A stretch of DNA of 64,000 nt, taken from the NCBI GenBank assembly GCA_004299485.1, contig SCQP01000001.1, positions 496,001 to 560,000 on the forward strand, read 5' to 3'. Below are positions 54,276 through 62,318 of this stretch, piece by piece (position 1 is the first letter of the stretch; every line of letters starts with the position of its first letter). A program made the translations under genes and the position numbers. The notes under the pieces are model-generated. The model had not been told where the DNA came from. It saw only the letters and a list, made by a program, of their open reading frames with translations, and did not search any database. The DNA comes from Acidobacteriota bacterium (GTDB lineage: Bacteria > Acidobacteriota > Terriglobia > Terriglobales > SCQP01).

Positions 54276-55055
54276 TTATCGCTTTTTCTTGCTGCCCGTA
54301 GTGACAAGCTTACAGGCGGCGGTAAGGCCGTCATATAGTTTTTGTAGTGCTTCTGATGGCATCTGTTGGCGTTGTAGCGCAATGGTGGTGCGATCGCCGC
54401 GCGCCCAAGGGCCGGTCCAGGCGGTCGCGGTTGCCTGCTCAAGGTTGGCAGCCGTGGCACGCAGGAGCTGCACGAGGCCGGCGCGCGCGGTGCGCAGACG
54501 CGGGCCGGAAAGTCCGGCATGGGTCAAGATGGCCTCGGCAGCGGCGAAGTTGACGACAGCGCCTGGACCTACGAGGGTAGCGGCAAGATGATAAGCAGCT
54601 TTGGCCTGCGGGGTGAGCGGGAGCTCCTGGCCAGCCCAACGGCGGATCTGGGCGCGGGCGGCGCGAGCCGCGACCGGATCACCTTCGATGCTGAACACCA
54701 CCTTGCGCGGTGAGGGCGTCCGGCGGGTGAGGGTCATCATGGGATGCAGGGAAGCGATGCTGGCGCTGCGGCGCGCCAAAGGCGCGAGGACTGAGGCCGG
54801 GCGGGTGCCGCTGCCGTGCAGCACGCACCAGCCACGCCAATCGCGGCGGGCAGCGGCGAGGCGGCGGGCCAAAGCGGGCAAGGCGTCATCGGGCACTGCG
54901 AGGAAAAGCACGGCTGGTGGTTCGTGCGGCAAACGCTTGAGCCAGGCAGCGAGCTTGGCGTGGCTGACAGCAGCACGCATGGGCGTTCCGGCATTGGTCA
55001 GCCAGTGCTGCAAGGCTGAGCCAAGGCGGCCGGTTCCGATCACGATCCAATCCAT
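54276..55055 (-). CDS. Rossmann-like protein with DUF2520 domain
   Basis: A 259-residue protein: N-terminal NAD(P)-binding Rossmann (MDWIVIGTGRLGSALQHWL, about 1-19), a CHL/HGSG segment (CVLHGSGTRPAS, about 97-108), ASLHPMMTL (120-128), and a C-terminal all-helical DUF2520 region (KAAYHLAATLVGPGAVVNFAAAEAIL). The family is distant to 3-hydroxyisobutyrate and proline dehydrogenases; activity unknown. It begins three bases after the GH15 stop, so is co-transcribed with it. Confidence 0.82.
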   Translation of the reverse strand: MDWIVIGTGRLGSALQHWLTNAGTPMRAAVSHAKLAAWLKRLPHEPPAVLFLAVPDDALPALARRLAAARRDWRGWCVLHGSGTRPASVLAPLARRSASIASLHPMMTLTRRTPSPRKVVFSIEGDPVAARAARAQIRRWAGQELPLTPQAKAAYHLAATLVGPGAVVNFAAAEAILTHAGLSGPRLRTARAGLVQLLRATAANLEQATATAWTGPWARGDRTTIALQRQQMPSEALQKLYDGLTAACKLVTTGSKKKR

Positions 55056-55058
55056 CGT

Positions 55059-56873
55059 TTAGGCCACGCCGCCGGGATACAGATTCAGGTTGTGGGCGCT
55101 GTTGAGTAGCGCCATGTGGGTGAACGCCTGGGGGTAATTGCCCAGGAGCCTGCCATCGGCCGGCTCAATTTCTTCCGAAAACAGCCCGACGGGGCTGGCG
55201 TAGCCGCGCATGTGCTCGAACAGCTTGCGCGACTCGCCACTGCGGCCGAGGAGCGTAAGGCAGTCCACCAGCCAGTAGGTGCAGATGGAGAAGGCGCCTT
55301 CGGGTCCACCGACGCCGTCGTCGTGCACGTTTTCGTAGCGCGCGACCAGCGAGTCTTTGGTCAGGCGTTCCTGAATGCGGCGGATGGTAGCCTCCATGCG
55401 GGGATCGTGCGGCGAGCAGAAACGGAGCAGCGGCAGCAGGAGCAGGCTGGCATCCAGGGTGTCGCCGTCGAAGGTTTGCGTATAGGCGTGGAGCTTCGGA
55501 TTGTAGCCGCGCCGCACGACCTCGTCATGAATGGCGGCGCGGGTCTGCCGCCATGCCTGGAGCGCGCAGGGAAGATTGTGCTTTTCGGATATCTTGATGC
55601 CGCGGTCGAGCGCGACCCAACAGAGCACCTTGGAATAGGTGAACTGGCGCGGGCCGCCGCGCACTTCCCAAATGCTTTCATCCGGTTCGCGCCAGTGGGC
55701 GGCGGCGTAATCCACCAGACGGGCAAGGGCTTTCCATTGCGCCGCTTCAAGGCCGTTACGCCACTTGGCGTAGGTGTAGGCGGCATCCATAACCTCGCCG
55801 TAGATGTCGAGCTGGTGCTGGGCAGCGGCGGCATTGCCGATGCGCACCGGGCGCGAGTTGCGGTAACCGCGCAAGTGGTCCAGCTCGACCTCGGGAACTT
55901 CCGTGCCGCCATCGACGCGATAGCAGACCTGCAGCGGCGGCGGGGCCTGATCGCAGATGCGGGTTAGGAATTCCAGGAAGCGGCCGGCTTCGTCATGATA
56001 GCCGAGCAGCGAAAGGCCATAGAGCGCAAAGGTGGCGTCGCGCGGCCAGCAGTAGCGGTAATCCCAATTGCGCGGGCCGCCGATCGCCTCGGGCAGACTG
56101 GTGGTTGCCGCGGCGACCATGGCGCCGGAGGGGGCGTAGATAAGCGCCTTGAGGGCGAGGGCACTGCGGACAACCTCATGGCGGTACGGCCCGGTGTACT
56201 GCGCCTTGGCCGACCAGGCTTGCCACAAGCGCGTGGTGGCGTCGAGCGAGCCGCGCACGCGCTCGGTGGTGAGATCCGCGGGTTCGTCGCCCCAGACCAA
56301 AACGAACCAGGCCGACTCGCCCGGCTGGAGGCGAACGCGGCCGCGCAGGGCGCCATTCTCGACGGCGAGTGGGAAGGAGGCTTCGGCCCAGAGCGGCACG
56401 GAAGCGCCACCCTGAAAGCGCGTGGGCTTTTGCTGTGTCCAACGCACGCCTTCGCGGCCGTAGTCGGGACGCGGTTCCAAGTAGAGTTCGAGCTCGATTT
56501 CGTCGCGGATGGCTTCGGCGTAACGGCAGAGGGCGCCGGAACCGAAACCCGCCGCGGTGGCGCCATCGAAATGGGCCGGCATCCAGTCGGTGATGCGGGC
56601 GCGCTCCGCGAATTCGGTCACCAGAACATTGGTGCTCTCGCGGTAATGCTGCGCGCCACCGCTACCGCGCGGCAAACCCGCGGGCACCCAACGGCATTGG
56701 CCGGCACGATCGGCATCGAGAATCTCGCCTACAAGCGAGCCGCTATCGAAGCGGGGCGCGCACAGCCAGCCGACGCTGCCGTCGCGACCGAGGAGCGCAC
56801 AGGTGAGGCCATCCGCAATGATGCCGTAATCGCGAATTCCTAAAGCTTCAGCCGTCGCCGCCGCAGTCGCCAT
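55059..56873 (-). CDS. Glycoside hydrolase family 15 protein
   Basis: A 604-residue (alpha/alpha)6-barrel enzyme related to glucoamylase and GH15 trehalase. N-terminal beta-sandwich (IRDYGIIADGLTCALLGRDGSVGWLCAPRFDSGSLV), then the catalytic barrel: GGPRNWDYRYCWPRDATFALYGL carries the substrate-binding WDYR..WPRDA motif. The family separates trehalase and glucoamylase forms by small differences that I cannot settle here. Intracellular (no signal). It heads a two-gene unit with the DUF2520 protein. Confidence 0.9.
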   Translation of the reverse strand: MATAAATAEALGIRDYGIIADGLTCALLGRDGSVGWLCAPRFDSGSLVGEILDADRAGQCRWVPAGLPRGSGGAQHYRESTNVLVTEFAERARITDWMPAHFDGATAAGFGSGALCRYAEAIRDEIELELYLEPRPDYGREGVRWTQQKPTRFQGGASVPLWAEASFPLAVENGALRGRVRLQPGESAWFVLVWGDEPADLTTERVRGSLDATTRLWQAWSAKAQYTGPYRHEVVRSALALKALIYAPSGAMVAAATTSLPEAIGGPRNWDYRYCWPRDATFALYGLSLLGYHDEAGRFLEFLTRICDQAPPPLQVCYRVDGGTEVPEVELDHLRGYRNSRPVRIGNAAAAQHQLDIYGEVMDAAYTYAKWRNGLEAAQWKALARLVDYAAAHWREPDESIWEVRGGPRQFTYSKVLCWVALDRGIKISEKHNLPCALQAWRQTRAAIHDEVVRRGYNPKLHAYTQTFDGDTLDASLLLLPLLRFCSPHDPRMEATIRRIQERLTKDSLVARYENVHDDGVGGPEGAFSICTYWLVDCLTLLGRSGESRKLFEHMRGYASPVGLFSEEIEPADGRLLGNYPQAFTHMALLNSAHNLNLYPGGVA

Positions 56874-57123
56874 GGCTTCAGGCTAACAGTCAGGCGGCCG
56901 GATTCACAACTTCCAGGCCATGAGGATGCGACGGGATCATACTGGCATTCGCCGCTGGCGAGCGGCGGGCTGCGTGGGTTTCGTACCGGAATCGAAAAGC
57001 CGTCGATGGATCAGCGCCGCCCGAATGGGTTGTTGGCTGCGGCGTAATAAGCCTTTCGGTGCCGCTCCGGTAACATCGGCTGTGGTCGAAACGTCAGCGC
57101 GTGCGACCGTGGTATGCTTCTTG

Positions 57124-57201
<78 letters not shown>

Positions 57202-57260
57202 CCCAACCAAGCACTTGCGACCTGCAAAAGTTTCCTTGCGACGTGGTATATCCGCTCCGG

Positions 57261-57599
57261 TCAAGAAGCAGGGCCTGCAGGGCCTTCATTGCCGCCGTCT
57301 CCCTGGGGTGCTGTTTCATGGGGGTGTGCTGCCGCGAGCGGCGCTCCGTAGAGGTCTTGCTCCGAGACGACCGCCTCGAGGTTTTCGGTGCGGTTGGAGC
57401 GATGGGCGGTCGGGCCTCCAGCGAGACACAAATGGAAAGCTCGAAGCGCCTTCGAGTCTGTGGCGTTGATCCTCCCATCAGCCAGTAACCGATAGATGAG
57501 AATTGCAAGCGGACCCGTGTCGATCTTTTGCATTGCTACGGGCGATCGGTAGATTTGGCGAAGATGGTCAACGCTGCCAAAAATGTCCTCAGGGGTCAC
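57261..57599 (-). CDS. Possible small gene inside the tRNA-fMet segment
   Basis: From GTG at 57599 a 112-codon frame reads VTPEDIFGSVDHLRQIYRSP, then DTGPLAILIYRLLADGRINATDSKALRAFHLC. The first 75 residues have the composition of a folded helical protein; the end is Ala/Gly/Pro-rich. No ribosome site other than TAAGG at the start itself. It is placed between the left repeat and the VOC gene, in a 420-base gap with no other candidate. It matches no family I recognise. Confidence 0.35.
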   Translation of the reverse strand: MTPEDIFGSVDHLRQIYRSPVAMQKIDTGPLAILIYRLLADGRINATDSKALRAFHLCLAGGPTAHRSNRTENLEAVVSEQDLYGAPLAAAHPHETAPQGDGGNEGPAGPAS

Positions 57600-57623
57600 C
57601 TTAAAACAGCTATACTCCTCACG

Positions 57624-58040
57624 ATGGAGATGTTGGCGGGTTGGCACACCCCGATGTTGCATGTCCGCAGCGTGGAGGCCTCCCTTGCCTTTTATGCGCT
57701 GCTGGGCTTCGAACTGGTGGACAAGATAGGCGCGCCCCAATGCCTGTCCTGGGCGCGCATGCACTGCAAGGGCGGTGCGCTCATGTTCCTGCGCGCCGAG
57801 GATGAGGCTGGAGAAGCCGCGCCCACACTGAGCTGTATGTACACGCCGGATCTGCCCGCGCTGCGCGCGCACCTGGCCGCCAGCGGCATCGCCGTCACGG
57901 CGATTCGCTACCCCGATTACCTTCCTGCCGGCGAGGCGCAGCTCCGCGATCCTGACGGCAACTTCGTAACGCTAGCGCAATGGGGGCCGGAGGAGGACGA
58001 GCGCTGGGAGCGGGAGCGGTGCCAGCGCCTAGCCCGCTAG
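57624..58040 (+). CDS. VOC (glyoxalase/bleomycin-resistance) fold protein
   Basis: A 138-residue protein with the paired beta-alpha-beta3 modules of the VOC family: GWHTPMLHVRSVEASLAFYALLGFELVDK and the C-terminal LRDPDGNFVTLAQWG. His in TPMLHV and Glu-like positions may bind a metal; the activity could be lyase, dioxygenase or drug binding. It is the first gene inside the segment bounded by the tRNA repeats. The start is weakly supported: no Shine-Dalgarno precedes the ATG. Confidence 0.75.
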   Translation: MEMLAGWHTPMLHVRSVEASLAFYALLGFELVDKIGAPQCLSWARMHCKGGALMFLRAEDEAGEAAPTLSCMYTPDLPALRAHLAASGIAVTAIRYPDYLPAGEAQLRDPDGNFVTLAQWGPEEDERWERERCQRLAR

Positions 58041-58166
58041 TGCCGCGCGGTGCGGCGGAGGGGGAGCGAATTGTGTTGCGTCGTGAGCGGCAGGGGCACA
58101 GATGACGCTTGGTGCGAGGCTGCCCGCTGGGAGAGTGCGGCGAAGCGGCACGGGCCAGGAGGCAGC

Positions 58167-58319
58167 GTGCGGGTTCACCTGATCAATCCCAGTCATCTTT
58201 CCTTTGGCGTGGCCGTCATCACCCCGCGCTGGTTGTCCGTGCTGGCCTCGGCCACCCCCGCCGTCTACGGCGATCCGGTCATCGCCGACGAAACTCTGGC
58301 GCCGCTTGATCTAGATTAA
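58167..58319 (+). pseudogene. Truncated B12-binding-domain radical SAM gene, N-terminal 50 codons
   Basis: A GTG with perfect AGGAGG six bases upstream starts the peptide VRVHLINPSHLSFGVAVITPRWLSVLASATPAVYGD..., which is how B12-binding radical SAM proteins begin (INPSH, VITPRW, then VIADETLAPLD). The reading stops at 50 codons, before the cobalamin-binding core ends; normal length is over 450. The stop lies exactly where repeated AAAACCGGCCATT words begin, so the gene was cut by an insertion. Confidence 0.65.
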
Positions 58320-58376
58320 AACCGGCCATTCAGGGTCAGTTCAAAACCGGCCATTAAACGCGCGATCAGGACGAGT
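58317..58376. mobile_element. Possible insertion-sequence end remnant
   Basis: The word AAAACCGGCCATT occurs twice (58318 and 58342), joined by CAGGGTCAGTTC. Repeated terminal words such as these resemble the ends of IS21-like elements. No transposase gene is present, so this would be a leftover end. The family is a guess. Confidence 0.4.
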
Positions 58377-58511
58377 TCATTTGTACCTTGCTTCGGCGGT
58401 TTGAGGCAAGGGCGAAGGTGGGGGCGCGCCGGCGCCCCGGTATGGAGGCGCGTTAGGGGCCCCGGCCCGGAGCAGTCGGGCTCCGAATCAGGCCAGCGCC
58501 CAGCGTGTGGC

Positions 58512-59375
58512 CTACCGCCGAGGTTCGAAAAACCCCTCACATCCGCTACGAAACTCATACAGGAGGCGCGAAACGGTATTTTGATGCGCTTCATCTTCCC
58601 AGCCGCGACGGCCGGCCATCTGTTCTGACAACCGTTCCATGGCTGAAGCGTCCGCCAAGAGCGCGTCCAATTTGTTTCGCGTGGGGCCGGCACAGAGCAG
58701 GGCAGTATCATGACCGAGAAGTCGCGCGCCGGCGATTGGAAGATCAAAGCCCGTTGCCTCAAGGAAGTGCAACTCGCCGCCATAGAGGCGATCAGTATTG
58801 CCAGCATCGGCGTAGCTGCTCATGATGCGGTAAAGGTCGGCGGCATCTTTGTCGTTGGTCGCGTGGCGGTCCCGCCATGCGAAAAGCTTGAGCAGGGCCA
58901 GACCGGCGAGCGAGGCAACCGGGATATCCAGATCGGCTCCGACATGGACATGCACTGCAGCCGCCAAAGCTTCGTCGAAACCGGCGACGGTCATGATGAA
59001 ATCCGCGTCCGGCGGCCAAGCCAATGTACCTTCCGGCGTCGCCACGCCGCCAAACGGGATCACGTCAATCGGAACCGGTAGCGCATTGTCGTCTCGCTTG
59101 TAGACGAGCCTGTGGGCGATTCTCGGGTGCGTCTCGAACCCTCCCCGAACGATGGCTTGCTTGACCGCCGCGAATCGGTCCCACGATTCAACCGCCACCC
59201 CAAAATCGAAATCCTGTGTGGCCCGATAAACGGCCAATCCAAAGACATGGCTGAGCAGGAGATCACGGCCCATGGCGCCCACCAGAAAATAAGGACAGCC
59301 CGCAGCAGTCAGTGCCCGGTGAACGGCAGCCAGAACTTCCGCCTCAGTCGCCTCCAGGGGCCGGTCGTCACGCAT
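58512..59375 (-). CDS. AbiEii-like nucleotidyltransferase (toxin-like)
   Basis: A 287-residue DNA-polymerase-beta-fold protein. The active-site pattern is present: FLVGAMGRDLLLSHVFGL then TQDFDFGV (two Asp), with a later Asp in VPIDVIPFGG. Downstream helices carry LLKLFAWRDRHATNDKDAADLYRIM, typical of AbiEii/AbiGii-type proteins, which add nucleotides to tRNA in type IV toxin-antitoxin or phage-abortive systems. The start overlaps the end of the preceding gene by eight bases (ATGCGTGA); an upstream in-frame ATG at 59402 is also possible. Confidence 0.85.
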   Translation of the reverse strand: MRDDRPLEATEAEVLAAVHRALTAAGCPYFLVGAMGRDLLLSHVFGLAVYRATQDFDFGVAVESWDRFAAVKQAIVRGGFETHPRIAHRLVYKRDDNALPVPIDVIPFGGVATPEGTLAWPPDADFIMTVAGFDEALAAAVHVHVGADLDIPVASLAGLALLKLFAWRDRHATNDKDAADLYRIMSSYADAGNTDRLYGGELHFLEATGFDLPIAGARLLGHDTALLCAGPTRNKLDALLADASAMERLSEQMAGRRGWEDEAHQNTVSRLLYEFRSGCEGFFEPRR

Positions 59376-60423
59376 CGAAAACGGGGGCAAGGAATTTATC
59401 ATAGATCAGCTTCGCCGTTTCAAGGTTCCGCCCCTCTCCCGTAATCATCAGATCGGCGTAGGCAAGCAGCGGTGGAACGGCGCGCTGCTTTGGATGGTCG
59501 GCATTGACTATGAGGGCTTCGGGCCAAAAGGCATCGAGGATTTCGGTATTGCCGTCGTCGGCCAAGCGCATATGGCCCTGGGCAAGCAGCGGGTTGAGCG
59601 GGCCAGCAAGGTAGATCAGGTAATGCTCGGGCTTCAGGTATCCGGTCAGTTGTTGGCCCGCGATTTCTCCACCCCAGTAGGCGTGGAGGTGCTTGAAATC
59701 CGCAGCGAGGAGCAAGGCAGGCTCGCACTGAAATCGGCGGGGATGAAGCTTGGGCCGTAGCGTGGCCGCATAATGTGTGATCCAGTCGTTCACGAGTTGG
59801 CGCATATTGCGCAGGTGGGGCGCGCGTTTGCCATTCCGCAAGAATCCTCGCGCCTGAAGATCATCCAGAACCCCTCCGACCGTTCCTAGAGCAACGCCTG
59901 CGACGAGCGCCAGTTCGCGATAGTTGGCCTGAATGAGTTCCGGCCGGCAAAGCAAGGCAAAGACAACTCGCACACCGGCTGCCGTTGTGGCGCGATGCGC
60001 TTGCGTGCGAACCGTGTCGGCCCGAGGCTCTCCCGTGGTGTAGATGAAGAGGCCAGGAGCCTCCAGGTATGCGTTACCGGCCATATCGATAAAAGGCAGC
60101 TTGAGTTTTCGGCAGTGGCCGGCGAGGGCTCGCGTCATGTAGGGCGCGATTAAAAGGGGGCGGTAGCCGGGGAAGCCGTGTTCAATCGTTCGTCGCAGTT
60201 GAGCATTTGCATAGGCCAGCGTCTCGATGCGGTCGGTGGCCTTGGCTTCGGCGACAAAACGGTGGGTGTGTCCGTCGGCCGTGACTTCAACCACTGCATC
60301 AGGCTCGAAGGCGTGGTGGCGAGCCGTGCGCGGTTCTTTGCGCACACGTATTCCGACGCCGAGCCTTCGCTCGGCAGCAAGCGTCGCTTGCTCGATGATC
60401 GCCTGTTCGGCTGTGCGTTGCAT
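59368..60423 (-). CDS. AbiEi-like antitoxin / transcription regulator (COG4861 type)
   Basis: A 351-residue protein: residues about 1-130 have a restriction-endonuclease-like fold (VVEVTADGHTHRFVAEAKATDRIETLAYANAQLRR with a possible PD-ExK core), followed by a winged helix (about 165-215, ELIQANYRELALVAGVALGTVGGVLDDLQARGFL) and a C-terminal domain of COG4861 type. Such proteins pair with AbiEii-like nucleotidyltransferases and repress their own promoter. It is the promoter-proximal gene. Whether the nuclease-like part is active is unclear. Confidence 0.82.
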   Translation of the reverse strand: MQRTAEQAIIEQATLAAERRLGVGIRVRKEPRTARHHAFEPDAVVEVTADGHTHRFVAEAKATDRIETLAYANAQLRRTIEHGFPGYRPLLIAPYMTRALAGHCRKLKLPFIDMAGNAYLEAPGLFIYTTGEPRADTVRTQAHRATTAAGVRVVFALLCRPELIQANYRELALVAGVALGTVGGVLDDLQARGFLRNGKRAPHLRNMRQLVNDWITHYAATLRPKLHPRRFQCEPALLLAADFKHLHAYWGGEIAGQQLTGYLKPEHYLIYLAGPLNPLLAQGHMRLADDGNTEILDAFWPEALIVNADHPKQRAVPPLLAYADLMITGEGRNLETAKLIYDKFLAPVFDA

Positions 60424-60463
60424 GGGGCTCGTTTCCGATATGCTGTGTTCAGTTTATATCATT

Positions 60464-60480
60464 GTTCGCGTCACGTGAAC
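60464..60480 (-). promoter_or_regulatory. Imperfect palindrome in the AbiEi promoter region
   Basis: GTTCGCGT-C-ACGTGAAC is an imperfect inverted repeat, 41 bases before the start of the AbiEi-like gene. Leftward it precedes TATAAACT, a possible -10. It is where an autoregulating antitoxin would be expected to bind. Confidence 0.35.
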
Positions 60481-60525
60481 AGCAAAGAAACATTTCATCG
60501 CGGAAATGCCCAAAGGTCGAAACGC

Positions 60526-60727
60526 ACCCCCATTGGACCCCCAATAAGGGTTCCCGAGGGTGGTTTTGGGGGTCTACGAGCCATCTGTGCCCGTGTTTTC
60601 AATAGGTTACGAACCCGAGAAGCCCTCATAACCCAAAGGTCGGTGGTTCAAATCCACCCCCCGCAACCAAGACAATCAAGCGCTTGCGGGATTTTGAGCC
60701 TCTCCTGCAAACCCCCCAAAACCCCCA
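60526..60727. other. Arm-like ACCCCCA words around the right repeat
   Basis: ACCCCCA occurs at 60526 and 60537 before the right-hand repeat and ACCCCCCA/ACCCCCA at 60711 and 60721 after it. Short repeated words on both sides of a core are typical arm sites for tyrosine integrases. A further 11-base core-like match CCCAAAGGTCG lies at 60509-60519. The rest of 60424-60624 has no gene that I can support. Confidence 0.35.
60625..60670. repeat. 46-bp direct repeat, right attachment-site-like copy
   Basis: Perfect copy of the last 45 bases of tRNA-fMet plus one, 3469 bases from the left copy, with the tRNA 5' half missing. It closes the segment. Confidence 0.9.
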
Positions 60728-60850
60728 TTAAGGAAAGTCCCCAACGGGAACGCGCCTGAAAGCGTTCTCAGGCGGTGCTTCCGACCGCTTTCTCCGGCCC
60801 CAGCACGATCTCCACTACCTCGCAGGCGCGCTGAGGCTCGCGCCAATCAA

Positions 60851-60960
60851 GTGGCTCGCCACTTTTTGCCCTGGTCGCTCCCGTTGGTCGCTGGGAGTGC
60901 GGGCTTCGATTCCCGGCAGGGTCCGCCCGCTGGCGCTCAGGGCTCCTCCAAGCTGCCGCC
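60851..60960 (-). repeat. 109-bp dispersed repeat, copy C (inverted)
   Basis: Third copy of the repeat seen at 26278 and 26621, here on the minus strand. Its first bases coincide with the end of the cytochrome gene: the GGSLEEP codons and the TGA stop are within the repeat. It lies 180 bases beyond the right tRNA repeat. Confidence 0.9.
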
Positions 60961-61392
60961 ATGGGGGCGAACCGAGGCGGCGCCGAGCGACTTCAGGTAG
61001 GTGATGATCTGCCACCGCTCGGCAGGTGGGAGCTTCGACCAGTCCGGCATCCCACGCCGCACCACCCCGTTCGACAGGATCCAGAAGAGGGCGCCCGGGG
61101 AGGCCAAGAGAATCGGCTCCGCGCGCAGGCTGGGGCCTCGCCTTCCTCCCATTGCCGTGCTGCCGTGGCATTCGGCGCAATGCTGTTGAAAGAGCTTTTT
61201 CCCGGCGGCCGGTGCATTGAGATTGTTGACCATAGGGTTCGATTTGGCTCGTGCGCCGGCGGGAACTTTCGCCAGCGCCGCATAGACGGCTCCACTATTC
61301 CCTGGCTTGGCAGATTCCGCCCGCTGTGCCAACCCCAACGACCCATTCAGAAGCACCAAAAATGCGATCGCGACATAAGCCATCGCCTTCAT
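60937..61392 (-). CDS. Exported c-type cytochrome, repeat-derived C-terminus
   Basis: A 151-residue single-heme protein: signal peptide MKAMAYVAIAFLVLLNGSLG, heme motif CAECH (about residue 76), distal Met in VVRRGMPDWSK. The fold is a short cytochrome c (PF13442-like) and it would transfer electrons in the periplasm. Its ATG overlaps the stop of the outer-membrane-like gene (ATGA), so the two work together. The last seven residues and the stop derive from the 109-bp repeat; the original C-terminus may have been a little longer. Confidence 0.88.
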   Translation of the reverse strand: MKAMAYVAIAFLVLLNGSLGLAQRAESAKPGNSGAVYAALAKVPAGARAKSNPMVNNLNAPAAGKKLFQQHCAECHGSTAMGGRRGPSLRAEPILLASPGALFWILSNGVVRRGMPDWSKLPPAERWQIITYLKSLGAASVRPHGGSLEEP

Positions 61393-62318
61393 TGCCGGCC
61401 TCCCAACGCCCGACCCAGCAACTCCCCAAAGCCGGAAAACTCCCGGGAAATACCCCATCGCACAAGCATGCGATGGCTGTTATGGTTCAAACCGAATCCG
61501 GTCGAGAGGCGAAGTGTCCAGCCGGATGGCAGATTCCATGCCAAGCACGGGGCAAGGTATTGGGATGTGCCGGTAGTCCCGGCAAGCTGGGTATCGCCGA
61601 GCCCCCCGTACATCTCAATGCCGGCGATGAAATTTTCCTGGCAGAAATTGCACTGCTTTGGCGAAGCCGCAAGAGCGAGCGGTCGGCTCGCGCCCACCGC
61701 ATATCCGAACTCCCAGGGGTTGTTGGGCGAGAGGTTCTTCGTCGCGATCGGATTCACGGCAACGTTCCAGCCGTCGTAATCCTTCGAAAGGAGCAGCTTG
61801 AACTCCAATTCGTGGTTGTGCTCCTTCCGCAGAACGGCGTTGGGTCGCGCGTGGTCCGCTTCGATGTCATGCCCTTCGATCTCCTTCATGATCTTGTCGG
61901 CCCCACTGATTTGTTCATACTCGATGTAGGCCACGGGGTTGATGAAATGTTCGGTCTGGAGTAGACGGAAGCGATTCTCCCAGCGAAATCCGGTAAACAG
62001 GGTGCTGTCGTTGAAGGTCGTCTGCCCGTCGAGATAGATTTCAGTGGTCCACCAAGCGGTGGCCCCGTATTCGAACTCAATCCAGGGCGCGATGAAATCA
62101 TTGCCGCCACGCTGGGTGCCGAAGGTCGAGAAATACTCCACCTCCAGGCTGCCGGGCTCTTCCAGGTAGTGATTGTAGGTCACGATATATGGACTCTCCT
62201 GGGCGGAAGCACGGAGACAGAAGAGAAGAGCCGCAAGCAGAATGAAGACCAAGAGAGGTAGGGCACGGCGTGCCGGCCGCGCGTGTCGGTCTGGCGTGAA
62301 GGTCTGGCATGCAGACAT
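61389..62318 (-). CDS. Predicted outer-membrane beta-barrel protein in operon with cytochrome c
   Basis: A 309-residue exported protein: basic N-terminus and hydrophobic LLVFILLAALLFCLRASAQ signal, then alternating strands with many aromatic residues (VEYFSTFG, WIEFEYGATAWWTTEIYLDGQ), consistent with a barrel. A single pair of cysteines is CNFC (about residue 226). AAGGA ten bases upstream supports the ATG. It is coupled to the cytochrome c gene downstream and may supply or dock electrons, which is inference. No family recognised. Confidence 0.72.
   Translation of the reverse strand: MSACQTFTPDRHARPARRALPLLVFILLAALLFCLRASAQESPYIVTYNHYLEEPGSLEVEYFSTFGTQRGGNDFIAPWIEFEYGATAWWTTEIYLDGQTTFNDSTLFTGFRWENRFRLLQTEHFINPVAYIEYEQISGADKIMKEIEGHDIEADHARPNAVLRKEHNHELEFKLLLSKDYDGWNVAVNPIATKNLSPNNPWEFGYAVGASRPLALAASPKQCNFCQENFIAGIEMYGGLGDTQLAGTTGTSQYLAPCLAWNLPSGWTLRLSTGFGLNHNSHRMLVRWGISREFSGFGELLGRALGGRQ

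Noticed and set aside
58401-58628. Plus-strand frames opposite the end of the nucleotidyltransferase gene
   Set aside because: Arg/Gly-rich antisense composition without any motif; the minus frame is a clear AbiEii-like protein.
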